Part shown: positions 33,596 through 41,165 of the stretch, in pieces
Position numbering within the stretch: position 1 is the first letter of the stretch
Layout: every line of letters begins with the position of its first letter
Assembly: GCA_035341015.1 (NCBI GenBank)
Contig: DAOQUL010000006.1
Span: 35,945-99,944, forward strand
Length of the DNA stretch: 64,000 bases
Direction of reading: 5' to 3'
Origin: JAKQIM01 sp029557965
Lineage (GTDB): Bacteria > Chloroflexota > Anaerolineae > Anaerolineales > UBA4823
Program-made: the position numbers and the translations under genes
Notes under the pieces: generated by a model
Seen by the model: the letters and a program-made list of their open reading frames with translations, nothing else
What the model was told of the DNA's origin: nothing
Databases searched by the model: none

Positions 33596-35050
33596 TCAAC
33601 CTTTTTGTTCCAACGAAAGGATCATTTTTTGAAGTTCATCCGAAAGCCCGGCATCCAACGGTTCGGGCTGGTGCTTTTCCAATATGCCGCGCGCCTTGGC
33701 CGACGCCCATTCGCGCGCCCCATCGCGCTTTTGCTCCCAGGCGCTGTATGGCCTGCGATCCATAAACTGAGGCAGAAAAACTTCCCGCATGTGCTTGAGG
33801 GTATGTTTCTGTGCCAAGAAATTGCCGCCCGGCCCAACCGCTTTGATCGTGTCTAACGCCAGGGTCTCATCATCCACAACCAACCCTTCCATCATCTTGT
33901 GCACAATGGCATAGATCTCACAATCCATCAACATCTGCTCGTAAGACCAAATGCGGCTTCCGTGCAGCAGCCCCACTCCCAATAACATATCCGACATCGC
34001 AACACATGCCATCAGGGTCGACAGGCTGTTTTCGATCCCGGCCTGCCAGTTCGGCTCTTTGGCCCCAGTGGCAAAAGAACCCATCGAGAGGGGAATCTTG
34101 TAATGGTCTGCCAATACATTTGTCGCCGCGCCGAAGAGGAAATCCTCTGGGCCTCCCCCTGTATAAGCCCCGCTGCGCAGGTCAGAAGCCGACTGCGCCG
34201 CCGCATAAAATACCGGCGCACCCGGAAAGGCCAACTGCAGCATGGCGGTTGCCGAAATGACTTCCGCGTTGCCCACGGCCAATGTACCGGCCATCGTAGC
34301 GGGCCCAGTGGTCAGGCAAGCCGACATGGTCATGAAGCCGGTCGGGATACCCGCTTCGGCAGCCAACAAAGCCGTATCCAGGCTGCCGCCGTCATGCCCC
34401 AAGGGCGGCGCCGTACACTGCATCAAGGAGAGCACCGGGCGCTGGCGCAGGGCGTCCTTCCCACCGGCTACTGCCGCCGCCATCTCGATCACAATGCGGG
34501 CCTCAGCTTCATTATACACGCTCTCCGTCTGCACATGCTTGGTCGAATTCTCCCATACTGCCTTCACTTCATGCAGACCGCGCGTAACCGCAGGCTTATC
34601 CTGGGCCGAAACAGCCACCCAATGAAAAGCAATCTCCTCGAGGTCATCGGCAATGCGCGCAATCTCGGCCACATCCTGCAAGCGGGACGTGCGTTTCTCT
34701 CCGCTGAACAGATCCAACACCTCGACGCCGCAACCGTCCGTACCCAAGAATACATGGTTGCCGTCGAGGGGCAAGTCTTGTGCCGGATCACGCGCCGCCA
34801 ACGTATAAACCGGCGGAGCGTTCTTCAGAGCCGCCTCGATCAATTCCGGCTTCGCTCTCACGATCATGCTGTTGCGGTCTACTTGCGCGCCATTGGCTTC
34901 CCAGATGTCCAATGCCCGTTGCGAGGGGAAGCGCACGCCTACGTTCTCAATAATATGCAAAGTAGCTAAGTGGATGCGGTCAACATCCTGTGGTTTCAGT
35001 ACAGATAAACTCAGCCTTGGGTTCGAAATGGATTTGATCTTTTTCGACAT
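33596..35050 (-). CDS. Trimethylamine methyltransferase (MttB) family protein B
   Basis: A second pyrrolysine-free MttB-family methyltransferase of 484 residues, only distantly like its neighbour. It shows the family pattern (VGVRFPSQRALDIWEANGAQV; GTDGCGVEVLDLFSGEKR; GSRIWSYEQMLMDCEIY). It lies 4 bases upstream of protein A and 17 bases downstream of the corrinoid protein gene, so both enzymes probably share that carrier. Confidence 0.85.
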   Translation of the reverse strand: MSKKIKSISNPRLSLSVLKPQDVDRIHLATLHIIENVGVRFPSQRALDIWEANGAQVDRNSMIVRAKPELIEAALKNAPPVYTLAARDPAQDLPLDGNHVFLGTDGCGVEVLDLFSGEKRTSRLQDVAEIARIADDLEEIAFHWVAVSAQDKPAVTRGLHEVKAVWENSTKHVQTESVYNEAEARIVIEMAAAVAGGKDALRQRPVLSLMQCTAPPLGHDGGSLDTALLAAEAGIPTGFMTMSACLTTGPATMAGTLAVGNAEVISATAMLQLAFPGAPVFYAAAQSASDLRSGAYTGGGPEDFLFGAATNVLADHYKIPLSMGSFATGAKEPNWQAGIENSLSTLMACVAMSDMLLGVGLLHGSRIWSYEQMLMDCEIYAIVHKMMEGLVVDDETLALDTIKAVGPGGNFLAQKHTLKHMREVFLPQFMDRRPYSAWEQKRDGAREWASAKARGILEKHQPEPLDAGLSDELQKMILSLEQKG

Positions 35051-35067
35051 GTGGCCTCCACACCCTG

Positions 35068-35718
35068 CTATGCCGTGCCCATTAATTGCTTGGCCACCTG
35101 CACCGCGCCAATCGCATCTTCACTATAACCGTCTGCCCCGATCTTTTGCACCCAATCACGGGTCACGGGCGCTCCCCCCACCATCACCTTGATCGAGGCA
35201 CGCAGTCCTTCACGTTCCAGGGTTTCAATCACTTCGCGCTGCTTGATCATCGTAGTCGTCAATAGTGCGCTTAAAGCAATGATGTCGGCCTTGACCTCCC
35301 GGGCTTTGGCCACCAACTGGGCTGTTGGCACATCCACCCCCATATCAAAAACTTCAAACCCTGAAGACGAGAGCATGGTACCCACCAGCGACTTTCCAAT
35401 TTCATGGATATCCCCTTCCACGGTCGCCAACACAACCTTACCATAAACCTGTCGTTCGGTGCCGCGCCGTTTCATTTCGGGCTCAAGTATCTTGACTGCC
35501 GCCTTCATTGCCTCACCAGCCATCACCAATTCAGGCAAAAATGCATCCCCACAACTAAAGGCTTCACCCACCCGGCTGATGCCCATGACATACCCCTGGG
35601 CAATCGCATCAACCGGATCGATCCCGGCCTCAATGGCCTTAAGCGCCAGGTCAGCCGCCAAATCTTCTTCGCCATCAATAATACTTTGTGCCATTGCCTG
35701 GTACAACTCTGTTGACAT
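35068..35718 (-). CDS. Corrinoid methyl-carrier protein (MttC/MtbC-like)
   Basis: The 216 residues have a helical cap domain (1-85) and a cobalamin-binding Rossmann domain with DIHEIGK, the DXHXXG cobalt-ligand motif, near residues 102-108. VMVGGAPVTRDWVQKIGADGYSEDA completes the site. It accepts methyl groups from the two MttB-like enzymes downstream. No methylcorrinoid:tetrahydrofolate methyltransferase (MtgA/MtvA-like) or reactivase is visible nearby. An IR-free leader with AGGAGCATC precedes the ATG. Confidence 0.9.
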   Translation of the reverse strand: MSTELYQAMAQSIIDGEEDLAADLALKAIEAGIDPVDAIAQGYVMGISRVGEAFSCGDAFLPELVMAGEAMKAAVKILEPEMKRRGTERQVYGKVVLATVEGDIHEIGKSLVGTMLSSSGFEVFDMGVDVPTAQLVAKAREVKADIIALSALLTTTMIKQREVIETLEREGLRASIKVMVGGAPVTRDWVQKIGADGYSEDAIGAVQVAKQLMGTA

Positions 35719-35778
35719 AGATGCTCCTCCTTGGAGAATGCGATAACGGCCTATGCCGTTATCCGATCGCTTGGATGC

Positions 35779-36432
35779 CTAAATGAGCTTAGGAATTGCC
35801 ACGTAAACTGCAATTGCAATGAAAAAACTCAAGCAGCCTAAAGTTACAAAGATATGCCAAATCTCGTGAAAACCAAAAACACCCGGCAGTGGGTCGGGCT
35901 TCTTGGTAATGTAGATCACCGCACCGACCGTGAACAATAATCCACCCGCAAAGATCCAGGCCAGTGCCGGCGCCGGAACAGATACCAACATCTCGCGTCC
36001 CGCCAAAATTGCCATCCAGCCCATCACCAGGTACACACCGGCTGTCAGCCAACGCGGCGCATTGATCACAAACAGCTTCACAATCACCCCCACCAATGCC
36101 ATCCCCCAAACTGCCCCCAAGATAGCCCAACGCCAGGTACCCTCCAAAAATTGCACACAAATGGGCGTATATGTGCCGGCGATCAAAAGATAGATCGCCA
36201 GGTGATCCAGTTTGCGTAATCGTTGAATAACCCGTGGGCTTGCACTTGCCATGTGATAGGCCGCACTGGAACCGAACATAAGCACCAGGCTGATGCCATA
36301 GATCAATAATGCCGCCTGTTTACCAATATCACCCCACCCCCAAATTAACAACGCAATTGCGCCCAGAAAAGCGAATACAGCCGAGATCAGGTGAGACAGC
36401 CCGCTGAACGGGTCTCGTATATTTTTTAGCAC
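35779..36432 (-). CDS. Hemolysin III / YqfA family membrane protein
   Basis: The 217 residues form seven membrane spans of the AdipoR/hemolysin III family, with the His ligand motifs SSAAYHM in the second span and HEIWHIFV near the end. Family members are putative zinc-dependent hydrolases, although hemolysis is not established. The GTG at 36432 is preferred: GGAGG lies 4 bases upstream, and it gives the typical N-terminus NIRDPFSGLSHLISA. A longer frame starting at 36537 would add a tail of unrelated sequence. Confidence 0.82.
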   Translation of the reverse strand: MLKNIRDPFSGLSHLISAVFAFLGAIALLIWGWGDIGKQAALLIYGISLVLMFGSSAAYHMASASPRVIQRLRKLDHLAIYLLIAGTYTPICVQFLEGTWRWAILGAVWGMALVGVIVKLFVINAPRWLTAGVYLVMGWMAILAGREMLVSVPAPALAWIFAGGLLFTVGAVIYITKKPDPLPGVFGFHEIWHIFVTLGCLSFFIAIAVYVAIPKLI

Positions 36433-36453
36433 ATGGCCTCCGTTAATGACCGA

Positions 36454-36459
36454 ATTATA
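36454..36459 (-). promoter_or_regulatory. -10 box of the hemolysin III gene
   Basis: Exact TATAAT on the minus strand, 22 bases upstream of the GTG start. No convincing -35 box was found. Confidence 0.4.
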
Positions 36460-36512
36460 AACAATAACCCCGAAAACACCACCCCCTTTAACCTGGCTGT
36501 GAAAAGATGCAC

Positions 36513-36518
36513 TATAAT
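36513..36518 (+). promoter_or_regulatory. -10 box of the flavin reductase gene
   Basis: Exact TATAAT on the plus strand, 43 bases upstream of the start codon in the divergent gap. The -35 position is poor. Confidence 0.4.
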
Positions 36519-36560
36519 ACATCCGAATAGAACCCAAATATCAGCCCAAGGAGTTGCCAG

Positions 36561-37079
36561 ATGAATGATCGCTTCAAAGCCGTGGATCTCGAGACACTGC
36601 CTGACAACGTTTTTAAACTGATCAGCCGGGATTGGATGCTTATCACAGCCGGCTCTGCAAAGCACTATAACACAATGACTGCCAATTGGGGCGGCCTAGG
36701 TTATTTATGGAAACGCCACGTCTGTTATTGTTTTGTCCGCCCTCAGCGCTATACCTACCAGTTCATGGAATCCACCCCCGCCTTCTCACTGACCTTTTTC
36801 GCCGAACGCTACCGTTCTGCTTTAGAGTTATGCGGCTCGCGATCAGGGCGCAACTTGGATAAAGCCACTGCCAGCGGCCTGACCCCCATCGAGATTACTC
36901 CCGGTATCACCAGTTTTGCAGAGGCACGCCTGGTTTTTGAATGCAAGAAAATCTATGCCCAAGATATCGACCCTGCGTGCTTTATTGACCCAGATGTCGC
37001 CGAAATCTACCCCACACGAGATTATCATCGCGTGTACATCGGTGAAATCATCCATGCCTGGGGCAGTCAAGCTACATAA
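36561..37079 (+). CDS. Flavin reductase-like FMN-binding protein
   Basis: The 172 residues match the flavin-reductase/HpaC-like split barrel: DWMLITAGSAKHYNTMTANWGG at the N-terminus, where FMN is usually held, then VCYCFVRPQRYTYQFM and FSLTFFAERYRSALELCG. Members bind FMN and pass electrons from NAD(P)H or other partners; the partner here is unknown. AAGGAG precedes the start. It is a single-gene unit ending at a strong terminator. Confidence 0.82.
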   Translation: MNDRFKAVDLETLPDNVFKLISRDWMLITAGSAKHYNTMTANWGGLGYLWKRHVCYCFVRPQRYTYQFMESTPAFSLTFFAERYRSALELCGSRSGRNLDKATASGLTPIEITPGITSFAEARLVFECKKIYAQDIDPACFIDPDVAEIYPTRDYHRVYIGEIIHAWGSQAT

Positions 37080-37096
37080 TCACCGCCTTTACCACA

Positions 37097-37138
37097 ATCA
37101 AAATCCGGCCCTCTCTTTGAGACGGGCCGGATTTTGAT
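37097..37138. terminator. Bidirectional terminator between flavin reductase gene and glmS
   Basis: A perfect 15-bp stem, ATCAAAATCCGGCCC (37097-37111) and GGGCCGGATTTTGAT (37124-37138), with a 12-base loop. The A/T ends let it act in both directions between convergent genes. Confidence 0.85.
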
Positions 37139-37163
37139 CAATTAACGGTAAACCTCGCGCCTG

Positions 37164-39005
37164 TTACTCCACCGTAACAGACTTCGCCAGGTTGCGCGGT
37201 TGGTCAACATCCAGGCCGCGCAAGGCTGCAATGTGATAAGCCAGCAACTGCAGCGGAATGACCGTCAGCACGGGGCTCAGCAGCCAGGGCGCTTCTGGCA
37301 CCCACAGCACGTGATCCGCCAAGCCTGCAATGCGTTGATCCCCATCACTCGCCACAGCCACCACCACCCCGCCGCGCGCCTTGGCCTGTTCCACCTGGCT
37401 GATCATCTTATCATACCAGGGGTCGCGCGGCGCCAATACCACCACCGGCATCTCGCGGTCAATCAGCGCAATTGGGCCATGCTTCATCTCCCCCGCCGGG
37501 TAACCTTCTGCGTGGATATACGAAATCTCTTTAAGCTTCAGTGCGCCCTCATACGCGATGGGCATATTGATCCCCCGGCCCAGGTACAGGCAGTCGCGCC
37601 GGTTCTTCAACACATCCGCCACGTTCAAAACCTGTTCTTCGCGATCCAGGCAGCGCCCCGCCAGGTCTGGGATCAAAGCCAGGTCAGCCACGTATGCCCG
37701 GCGCGTCTGGGCGTCCAGCACACCACGCAAATCCGCCAACAGTACCGCCAGCATATACAGGTCTACCAACGGCGCCGTGAATGCCTTCGTCGAGGCCACC
37801 CCAATCTCGGGACCCGACTGCATCGAGATGAAGCCATCTGCCAGGCGCATCGCTTGTGTGCCGATAGCGTTCACAATCGACCACACCACGGCCCCCTTCT
37901 GGCGTGCCTCTTCCATCGCCGCCAGTGTATCGGCTGTCTCACCCGATTGGCTGATCGCCAGTACAACGCTGTTTTCATCCACGATCGGATCGCGGTAGCG
38001 AAATTCCGAAGCAATATCCACTTCCACGGGTATGCGGGCAATTTTCTCGATCAGCACCTTGCCCACCATTCCCGCATGCCCCGCTGTGCCGCAAGCCGTG
38101 ATAAAGATCTTTTGAATACGGCGCGCTTTTTCTACCGTCAGATTCAGTTCGGGCAGGCGCACGCTCCCCGTCTCAAAATCCACGCGCCCAGCGATCGTAT
38201 CGGTCAACGAACGCACCTGCTCATGGATCTCCTTGTGCATAAAGTGACGGTACTCGCCTTTCTCAGCCGCCACCGGATCCCAGGCTACCGTGTGCACCGT
38301 GTACCGCACCGGTTTATCATCCAGGGTCTTGATACTCAGTCCATCCCGCGTGATCACAGCCATTTGCCGCGATTCCAGGAATACCACCCTGCGCGTATGC
38401 TCCAAAATGGCCGGCAGGTCAGATGCCACAAACATCTCACCCTCGCCCAGGCCAATCACCACGCCTCCCGCGTTACCAATGCGCGCCGCCACAATCTTAT
38501 CCGGCTCGGCTGCCGACATCAACACAATGCCGTGTGCGCCCTTCAAATGTCCAATCGCCTTGCGGGCCGCATCCTCCAGGCTGGCATCAGCCGAAAGGTA
38601 ACGCTCAACCAGGTGAACGATCACTTCAGTATCGGTATCAGAGTTAAAGACCACTTCTTCTGCCGACAGCTCGCTGCGCAGCTCCAAAAAGTTCTCAACG
38701 ATACCGTTATGCACCACCACCACGCGCCCGGTCATACCCAGGTGCGGGTGTGCATTGCGCTCACTTGGCGCCCCGTGCGTGGCCCAGCGCGTGTGCCCAA
38801 TGCCCACGTGCCCGCTGATAGGTTCCTGCGCCACGTGCTCAGCCAGGCGGCTCAATTTGCCCACGTCTCTACGGACTTCAATATGGCTGTTCTGCAGAAC
38901 AGCCAACCCAGCAGAATCATAACCGCGGTATTCCAGCCTTTTCAAGCCGTTTAGAATAACCGGCGTCGCATCCTGCGGGCCAATATAGCCAACAATTCCA
39001 CACAT
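37164..39005 (-). CDS. glmS: Glutamine-fructose-6-phosphate aminotransferase
   Basis: Makes glucosamine-6-phosphate, the first step to peptidoglycan amino sugars. The 613 residues start MCGIVGYIG so that Cys2 becomes the N-terminal nucleophile of the glutaminase domain; GHTRWATHGAPSERNAHP follows. Two SIS sugar-phosphate domains make the C-terminal half (FITACGTAGHAG; AISQSGETADT), ending in LAKSVTVE. ATG 39005 has GGAGG upstream; a few residues of open frame before it are not used. The leader holds a glmS ribozyme, so expression should be shut down by the enzyme's product. Confidence 0.96.
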   Translation of the reverse strand: MCGIVGYIGPQDATPVILNGLKRLEYRGYDSAGLAVLQNSHIEVRRDVGKLSRLAEHVAQEPISGHVGIGHTRWATHGAPSERNAHPHLGMTGRVVVVHNGIVENFLELRSELSAEEVVFNSDTDTEVIVHLVERYLSADASLEDAARKAIGHLKGAHGIVLMSAAEPDKIVAARIGNAGGVVIGLGEGEMFVASDLPAILEHTRRVVFLESRQMAVITRDGLSIKTLDDKPVRYTVHTVAWDPVAAEKGEYRHFMHKEIHEQVRSLTDTIAGRVDFETGSVRLPELNLTVEKARRIQKIFITACGTAGHAGMVGKVLIEKIARIPVEVDIASEFRYRDPIVDENSVVLAISQSGETADTLAAMEEARQKGAVVWSIVNAIGTQAMRLADGFISMQSGPEIGVASTKAFTAPLVDLYMLAVLLADLRGVLDAQTRRAYVADLALIPDLAGRCLDREEQVLNVADVLKNRRDCLYLGRGINMPIAYEGALKLKEISYIHAEGYPAGEMKHGPIALIDREMPVVVLAPRDPWYDKMISQVEQAKARGGVVVAVASDGDQRIAGLADHVLWVPEAPWLLSPVLTVIPLQLLAYHIAALRGLDVDQPRNLAKSVTVE

Positions 39006-39119
39006 AGGATTTTCCTCCAATTTTTGATAGACTCAGGCGTGGGTCCAACGCCATTCCTGGCAAGGCAACCCACCCCGAGCGAAGTTTTTTATGCCACCCC
39101 AATGCAATCCTGTCCTGGT

Positions 39120-39318
39120 AGTTACCCGCCAGTTTTTGCTGCATGGTTGTTGTTGGAGGAAAAGACGTCGGGGCTATGGCAACCCGGAGGGCTTCCGCTG
39201 ATCTCTCGATTTTCCCGGCTAGCAGGTCGGTAACCTGTTATTGTCCGGTTAATCTCACCTTGCGGTGAGAAACCCTCATCCTCGTCACCCTGGCAGTACA
39301 AGCCCAGGGCCGTGCGCT
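39120..39318 (-). promoter_or_regulatory. glmS ribozyme
   Basis: Self-cleaving riboswitch for glucosamine-6-phosphate. On the minus strand the cleavage site is A(39318)|GCGC(39317-39314). A P1-like stem pairs CCCTGG (39309-39304) with CCAGGG (39293-39288). Next is the conserved GACGAGGATGAGG (39286-39274) and GGGTTT; ATCGAGAGATCAGCGG and then AAGCCCTCCGG (39210-39184) complete the core, matching the known GACGAGG...GGGTTT-ATCGA...CAGCGGATGCCTCC order. Between GGGTTT and ATCGA an extra piece is inserted, containing CTCACC-GCAA-GGTGAG (39269-39254) and CAGGT-TACCG-ACCTG. The 3' boundary is approximate. Confidence 0.88.
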
Positions 39319-39379
39319 ATCTTTTCCTGCTCATCCAAAAAAAAGAACCATTCACCTCCTCGAATACAACTATCCGTTA

Positions 39380-39415
39380 CCAAAACACCCCGAGACAGGC
39401 CTCGGGGTGTTTTGG
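39380..39415 (-). terminator. Terminator after tRNA-Gln
   Basis: A perfect 15-bp stem, CCAAAACACCCCGAG and CTCGGGGTGTTTTGG with a 6-base loop, starts 10 bases after the tRNA 3' end. It separates the tRNA transcript from glmS and probably works on both strands. Confidence 0.85.
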
Positions 39416-39424
39416 ATCGGTAGG

Positions 39425-39495
39425 CTGGGGGCAAAGGAGTCGAACCTCTACATACAGATCCAGAGTCTGCTGTCCTACCATTAGACGAGCCCCCA
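39425..39495 (-). tRNA. tRNA-Gln (anticodon CTG)
   Basis: A 71-base cloverleaf: acceptor TGGGGGC/GCCCCCA with G as discriminator, D arm GTC-TAATGGTAG-GAC, anticodon stem GCAGA/TCTGT with loop CTCTGGA (anticodon CTG), and T arm AGAGG-TTCGACT-CCTTT. The 3' CCA is not encoded. The first pair T-A and discriminator G are typical of tRNA-Gln. It lies between gltX and glmS with its own promoter-like sequence upstream. Confidence 0.95.
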
Positions 39496-39511
39496 AAGCT
39501 TAGCGGCTGGT

Positions 39512-39540
39512 ATTTTACCACGCCCTTCGGCTGCCGTCTA
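39512..39540 (-). promoter_or_regulatory. Promoter of tRNA-Gln
   Basis: On the minus strand TAGACG (39540-39535) and TAAAAT (39517-39512) are 17 bases apart, and TG one base before the -10 box forms an extended -10. The predicted start lies about 10 bases before the mature tRNA. Confidence 0.5.
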
Positions 39541-39560
39541 GACTCGGCGCAAGGGAATCT

Positions 39561-41063
39561 TTACTTCTGCCCCGCAATTCCGTCCAATATCCCGATAGCC
39601 TGCTGCACACGTTCCAAAACCACCGAACGCCCAATGATCTCCATGCTCTCAAACAAGGGCGGGCTGACCTTCTGACCCGTCACGGCTACACGCAAGATGC
39701 CAAATACCTGGCCTGCACTCAAACCCATCCCCTCCACCATCGCCCGCAGCGGGGTTTCTAAGCCATCTTTGGTGAACTCTGGGGCGACCTCTAATGCTTG
39801 CAAGGCCTGGCGCGCCGCATGCGCCGATTCGGCAGCGCTCATCTTGCTGCCCAACAAATCATCTGGATTGGGGTTCACCGTTTCCTGGAAGAAGAACCCT
39901 CCAAACGCCAGACAGTCGTCCAGGGTCACCAGGCGCTCTTGAATGATTGGGACGATCTTCAAAAGCCGGTCATCATCCACGGCATAACCCGCATTGACAA
40001 AGAAAGGCCTCATCCGTCGTGCCAGCTCTGCCGGAGGCAGGGCACGGATGTGCATACCGTTGAAATGATCCAGCTTCGAGAAATTGATTGCCGCAGGAGC
40101 GGGATTCAAATGCGCCAGGCTGAACTTTTGTACAAGATCATCCATCGTAAAGAACTCAGTGTGATCATCGTAGCTCCACCCCATCAAGGTGATCCAGTTG
40201 ACCACGCCCTCTGGGGTATAGCCCAAGGCATCCAGGTCTTTCACAAAGATCGAGTGTCCGTCCTTCATCGCATCTGCGCTCTCGCGCTTGCTCATCTTGC
40301 CTTTCCCGCTGGGTTTCAGGAAGATCGAAAGATGAACAAATTCTGGCATCTGCCATCCAAAAGCGCGGATGATATGCCCATGCAGCGGGAATGTAGACAG
40401 CCACTCAGAACCACGGATCACATGCGTGATCTCCATCAAATGATCGTCCACCATCGCCGCCAGGTGATAAAGAGCCAGCCCGTCAGACTTGACCAGGATA
40501 TGGTCATCGATCATGCGGTTCTCAACCGTGATATCGCCTCGCAAGATATCTCGCACCGTAATACTGCCTTCGCGGGGCGTCTTAAAACGGATCACGTGCT
40601 TCTCGCCGTTCGCCACGCGCGCCGCCGCCTCCGCAGGATCCAATTGACGGCAAGTGCCATCGTACAAAGCGGTCTCTTTGCGCTGCTGTTTTTCCTGGCG
40701 CACCTTTTCCAGCCGCTCAGGTGTGCAAAAGCAGTAATAGGCATGTCCGCTCTCGATCAACTGCCTGGCATACCGCTGGTAGATTTCGCGGCGGTCTGAC
40801 TGGTGATAAGGTGCAAAAGGCCCACCTACGTCTGGGCCTTCGTCCCACGATAGCCCCAGCCAACGCAAGCTCTGGATCAATTCTTCCTCAGCGCCGGGCA
40901 CAAAACGTTTCTGATCAGTATCCTCGATCCGCAAAATGAACTTCCCGCCAGTCTGGCGCGCCAGGAGGTAATTGAATAAAGCCGTACGCCCGCTCCCCAA
41001 ATGGGTACGTCCGGTAGGCGAAGGGGCAAAACGCACCCTCACAGGTTGAGAAGTAGTAGTCAT
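39561..41063 (-). CDS. gltX: Glutamate-tRNA ligase
   Basis: Class I aminoacyl-tRNA synthetase of 500 residues. The ATP-binding motif is FAPSPTGRTHLGSGRTALFNY near residue 12, and the second signature is GKMSKRESADAM near residue 250. The C-terminal anticodon-binding part is helical. CTGGAG precedes the ATG. In bacteria without glutaminyl-tRNA synthetase this enzyme also charges tRNA-Gln for GatCAB conversion; the tRNA-Gln gene directly downstream is suggestive but not proof. Confidence 0.95.
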   Translation of the reverse strand: MTTTSQPVRVRFAPSPTGRTHLGSGRTALFNYLLARQTGGKFILRIEDTDQKRFVPGAEEELIQSLRWLGLSWDEGPDVGGPFAPYHQSDRREIYQRYARQLIESGHAYYCFCTPERLEKVRQEKQQRKETALYDGTCRQLDPAEAAARVANGEKHVIRFKTPREGSITVRDILRGDITVENRMIDDHILVKSDGLALYHLAAMVDDHLMEITHVIRGSEWLSTFPLHGHIIRAFGWQMPEFVHLSIFLKPSGKGKMSKRESADAMKDGHSIFVKDLDALGYTPEGVVNWITLMGWSYDDHTEFFTMDDLVQKFSLAHLNPAPAAINFSKLDHFNGMHIRALPPAELARRMRPFFVNAGYAVDDDRLLKIVPIIQERLVTLDDCLAFGGFFFQETVNPNPDDLLGSKMSAAESAHAARQALQALEVAPEFTKDGLETPLRAMVEGMGLSAGQVFGILRVAVTGQKVSPPLFESMEIIGRSVVLERVQQAIGILDGIAGQK

Positions 41064-41095
41064 CCGATTCTCCAGGTCTCGAAAATAATATACGA

Positions 41096-41101
41096 ATTAT
41101 A
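41096..41101 (-). promoter_or_regulatory. -10 box of gltX
   Basis: Exact TATAAT on the minus strand about 33 bases upstream of the gltX start, preceded by TG. The -35 region does not match consensus. Confidence 0.4.
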
Positions 41102-41165
41102 CACTATGTTAAAATTAGAGATCGAGCAGCTCATGTAATCCTATCCTTACAGGTAAAAACCAAAG

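Larger units (their letters stand above)
39006..39424 (-). other. Non-coding leader region between glmS and tRNA-Gln
   Basis: About 420 bases without a protein gene. From the tRNA side it holds a strong terminator, a T-rich spacer with AGGAGGTGA next to an ATG (a seven-codon frame judged spurious), the glmS ribozyme, and about 110 bases of unassigned leader before the glmS Shine-Dalgarno. No consensus promoter for glmS was found. Confidence 0.6.

Noticed and set aside
37200..38954. 584-residue open frame opposite glmS
   Set aside because: It runs antisense to well-conserved glmS domains and has no family resemblance or ribosome site; it reflects codon bias of the real gene.
39331..39351. Seven-codon frame on the minus strand after AGGAGGTGA in the glmS leader
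   Set aside because: The ribosome site is too close to the ATG (3 bases) for good initiation and the frame lies in T-rich leader sequence just before the ribozyme cleavage site.
39285..39521. 78-residue minus-strand open frame across tRNA-Gln
   Set aside because: It translates the tRNA and terminator (a well-known artefact peptide), not a real protein.
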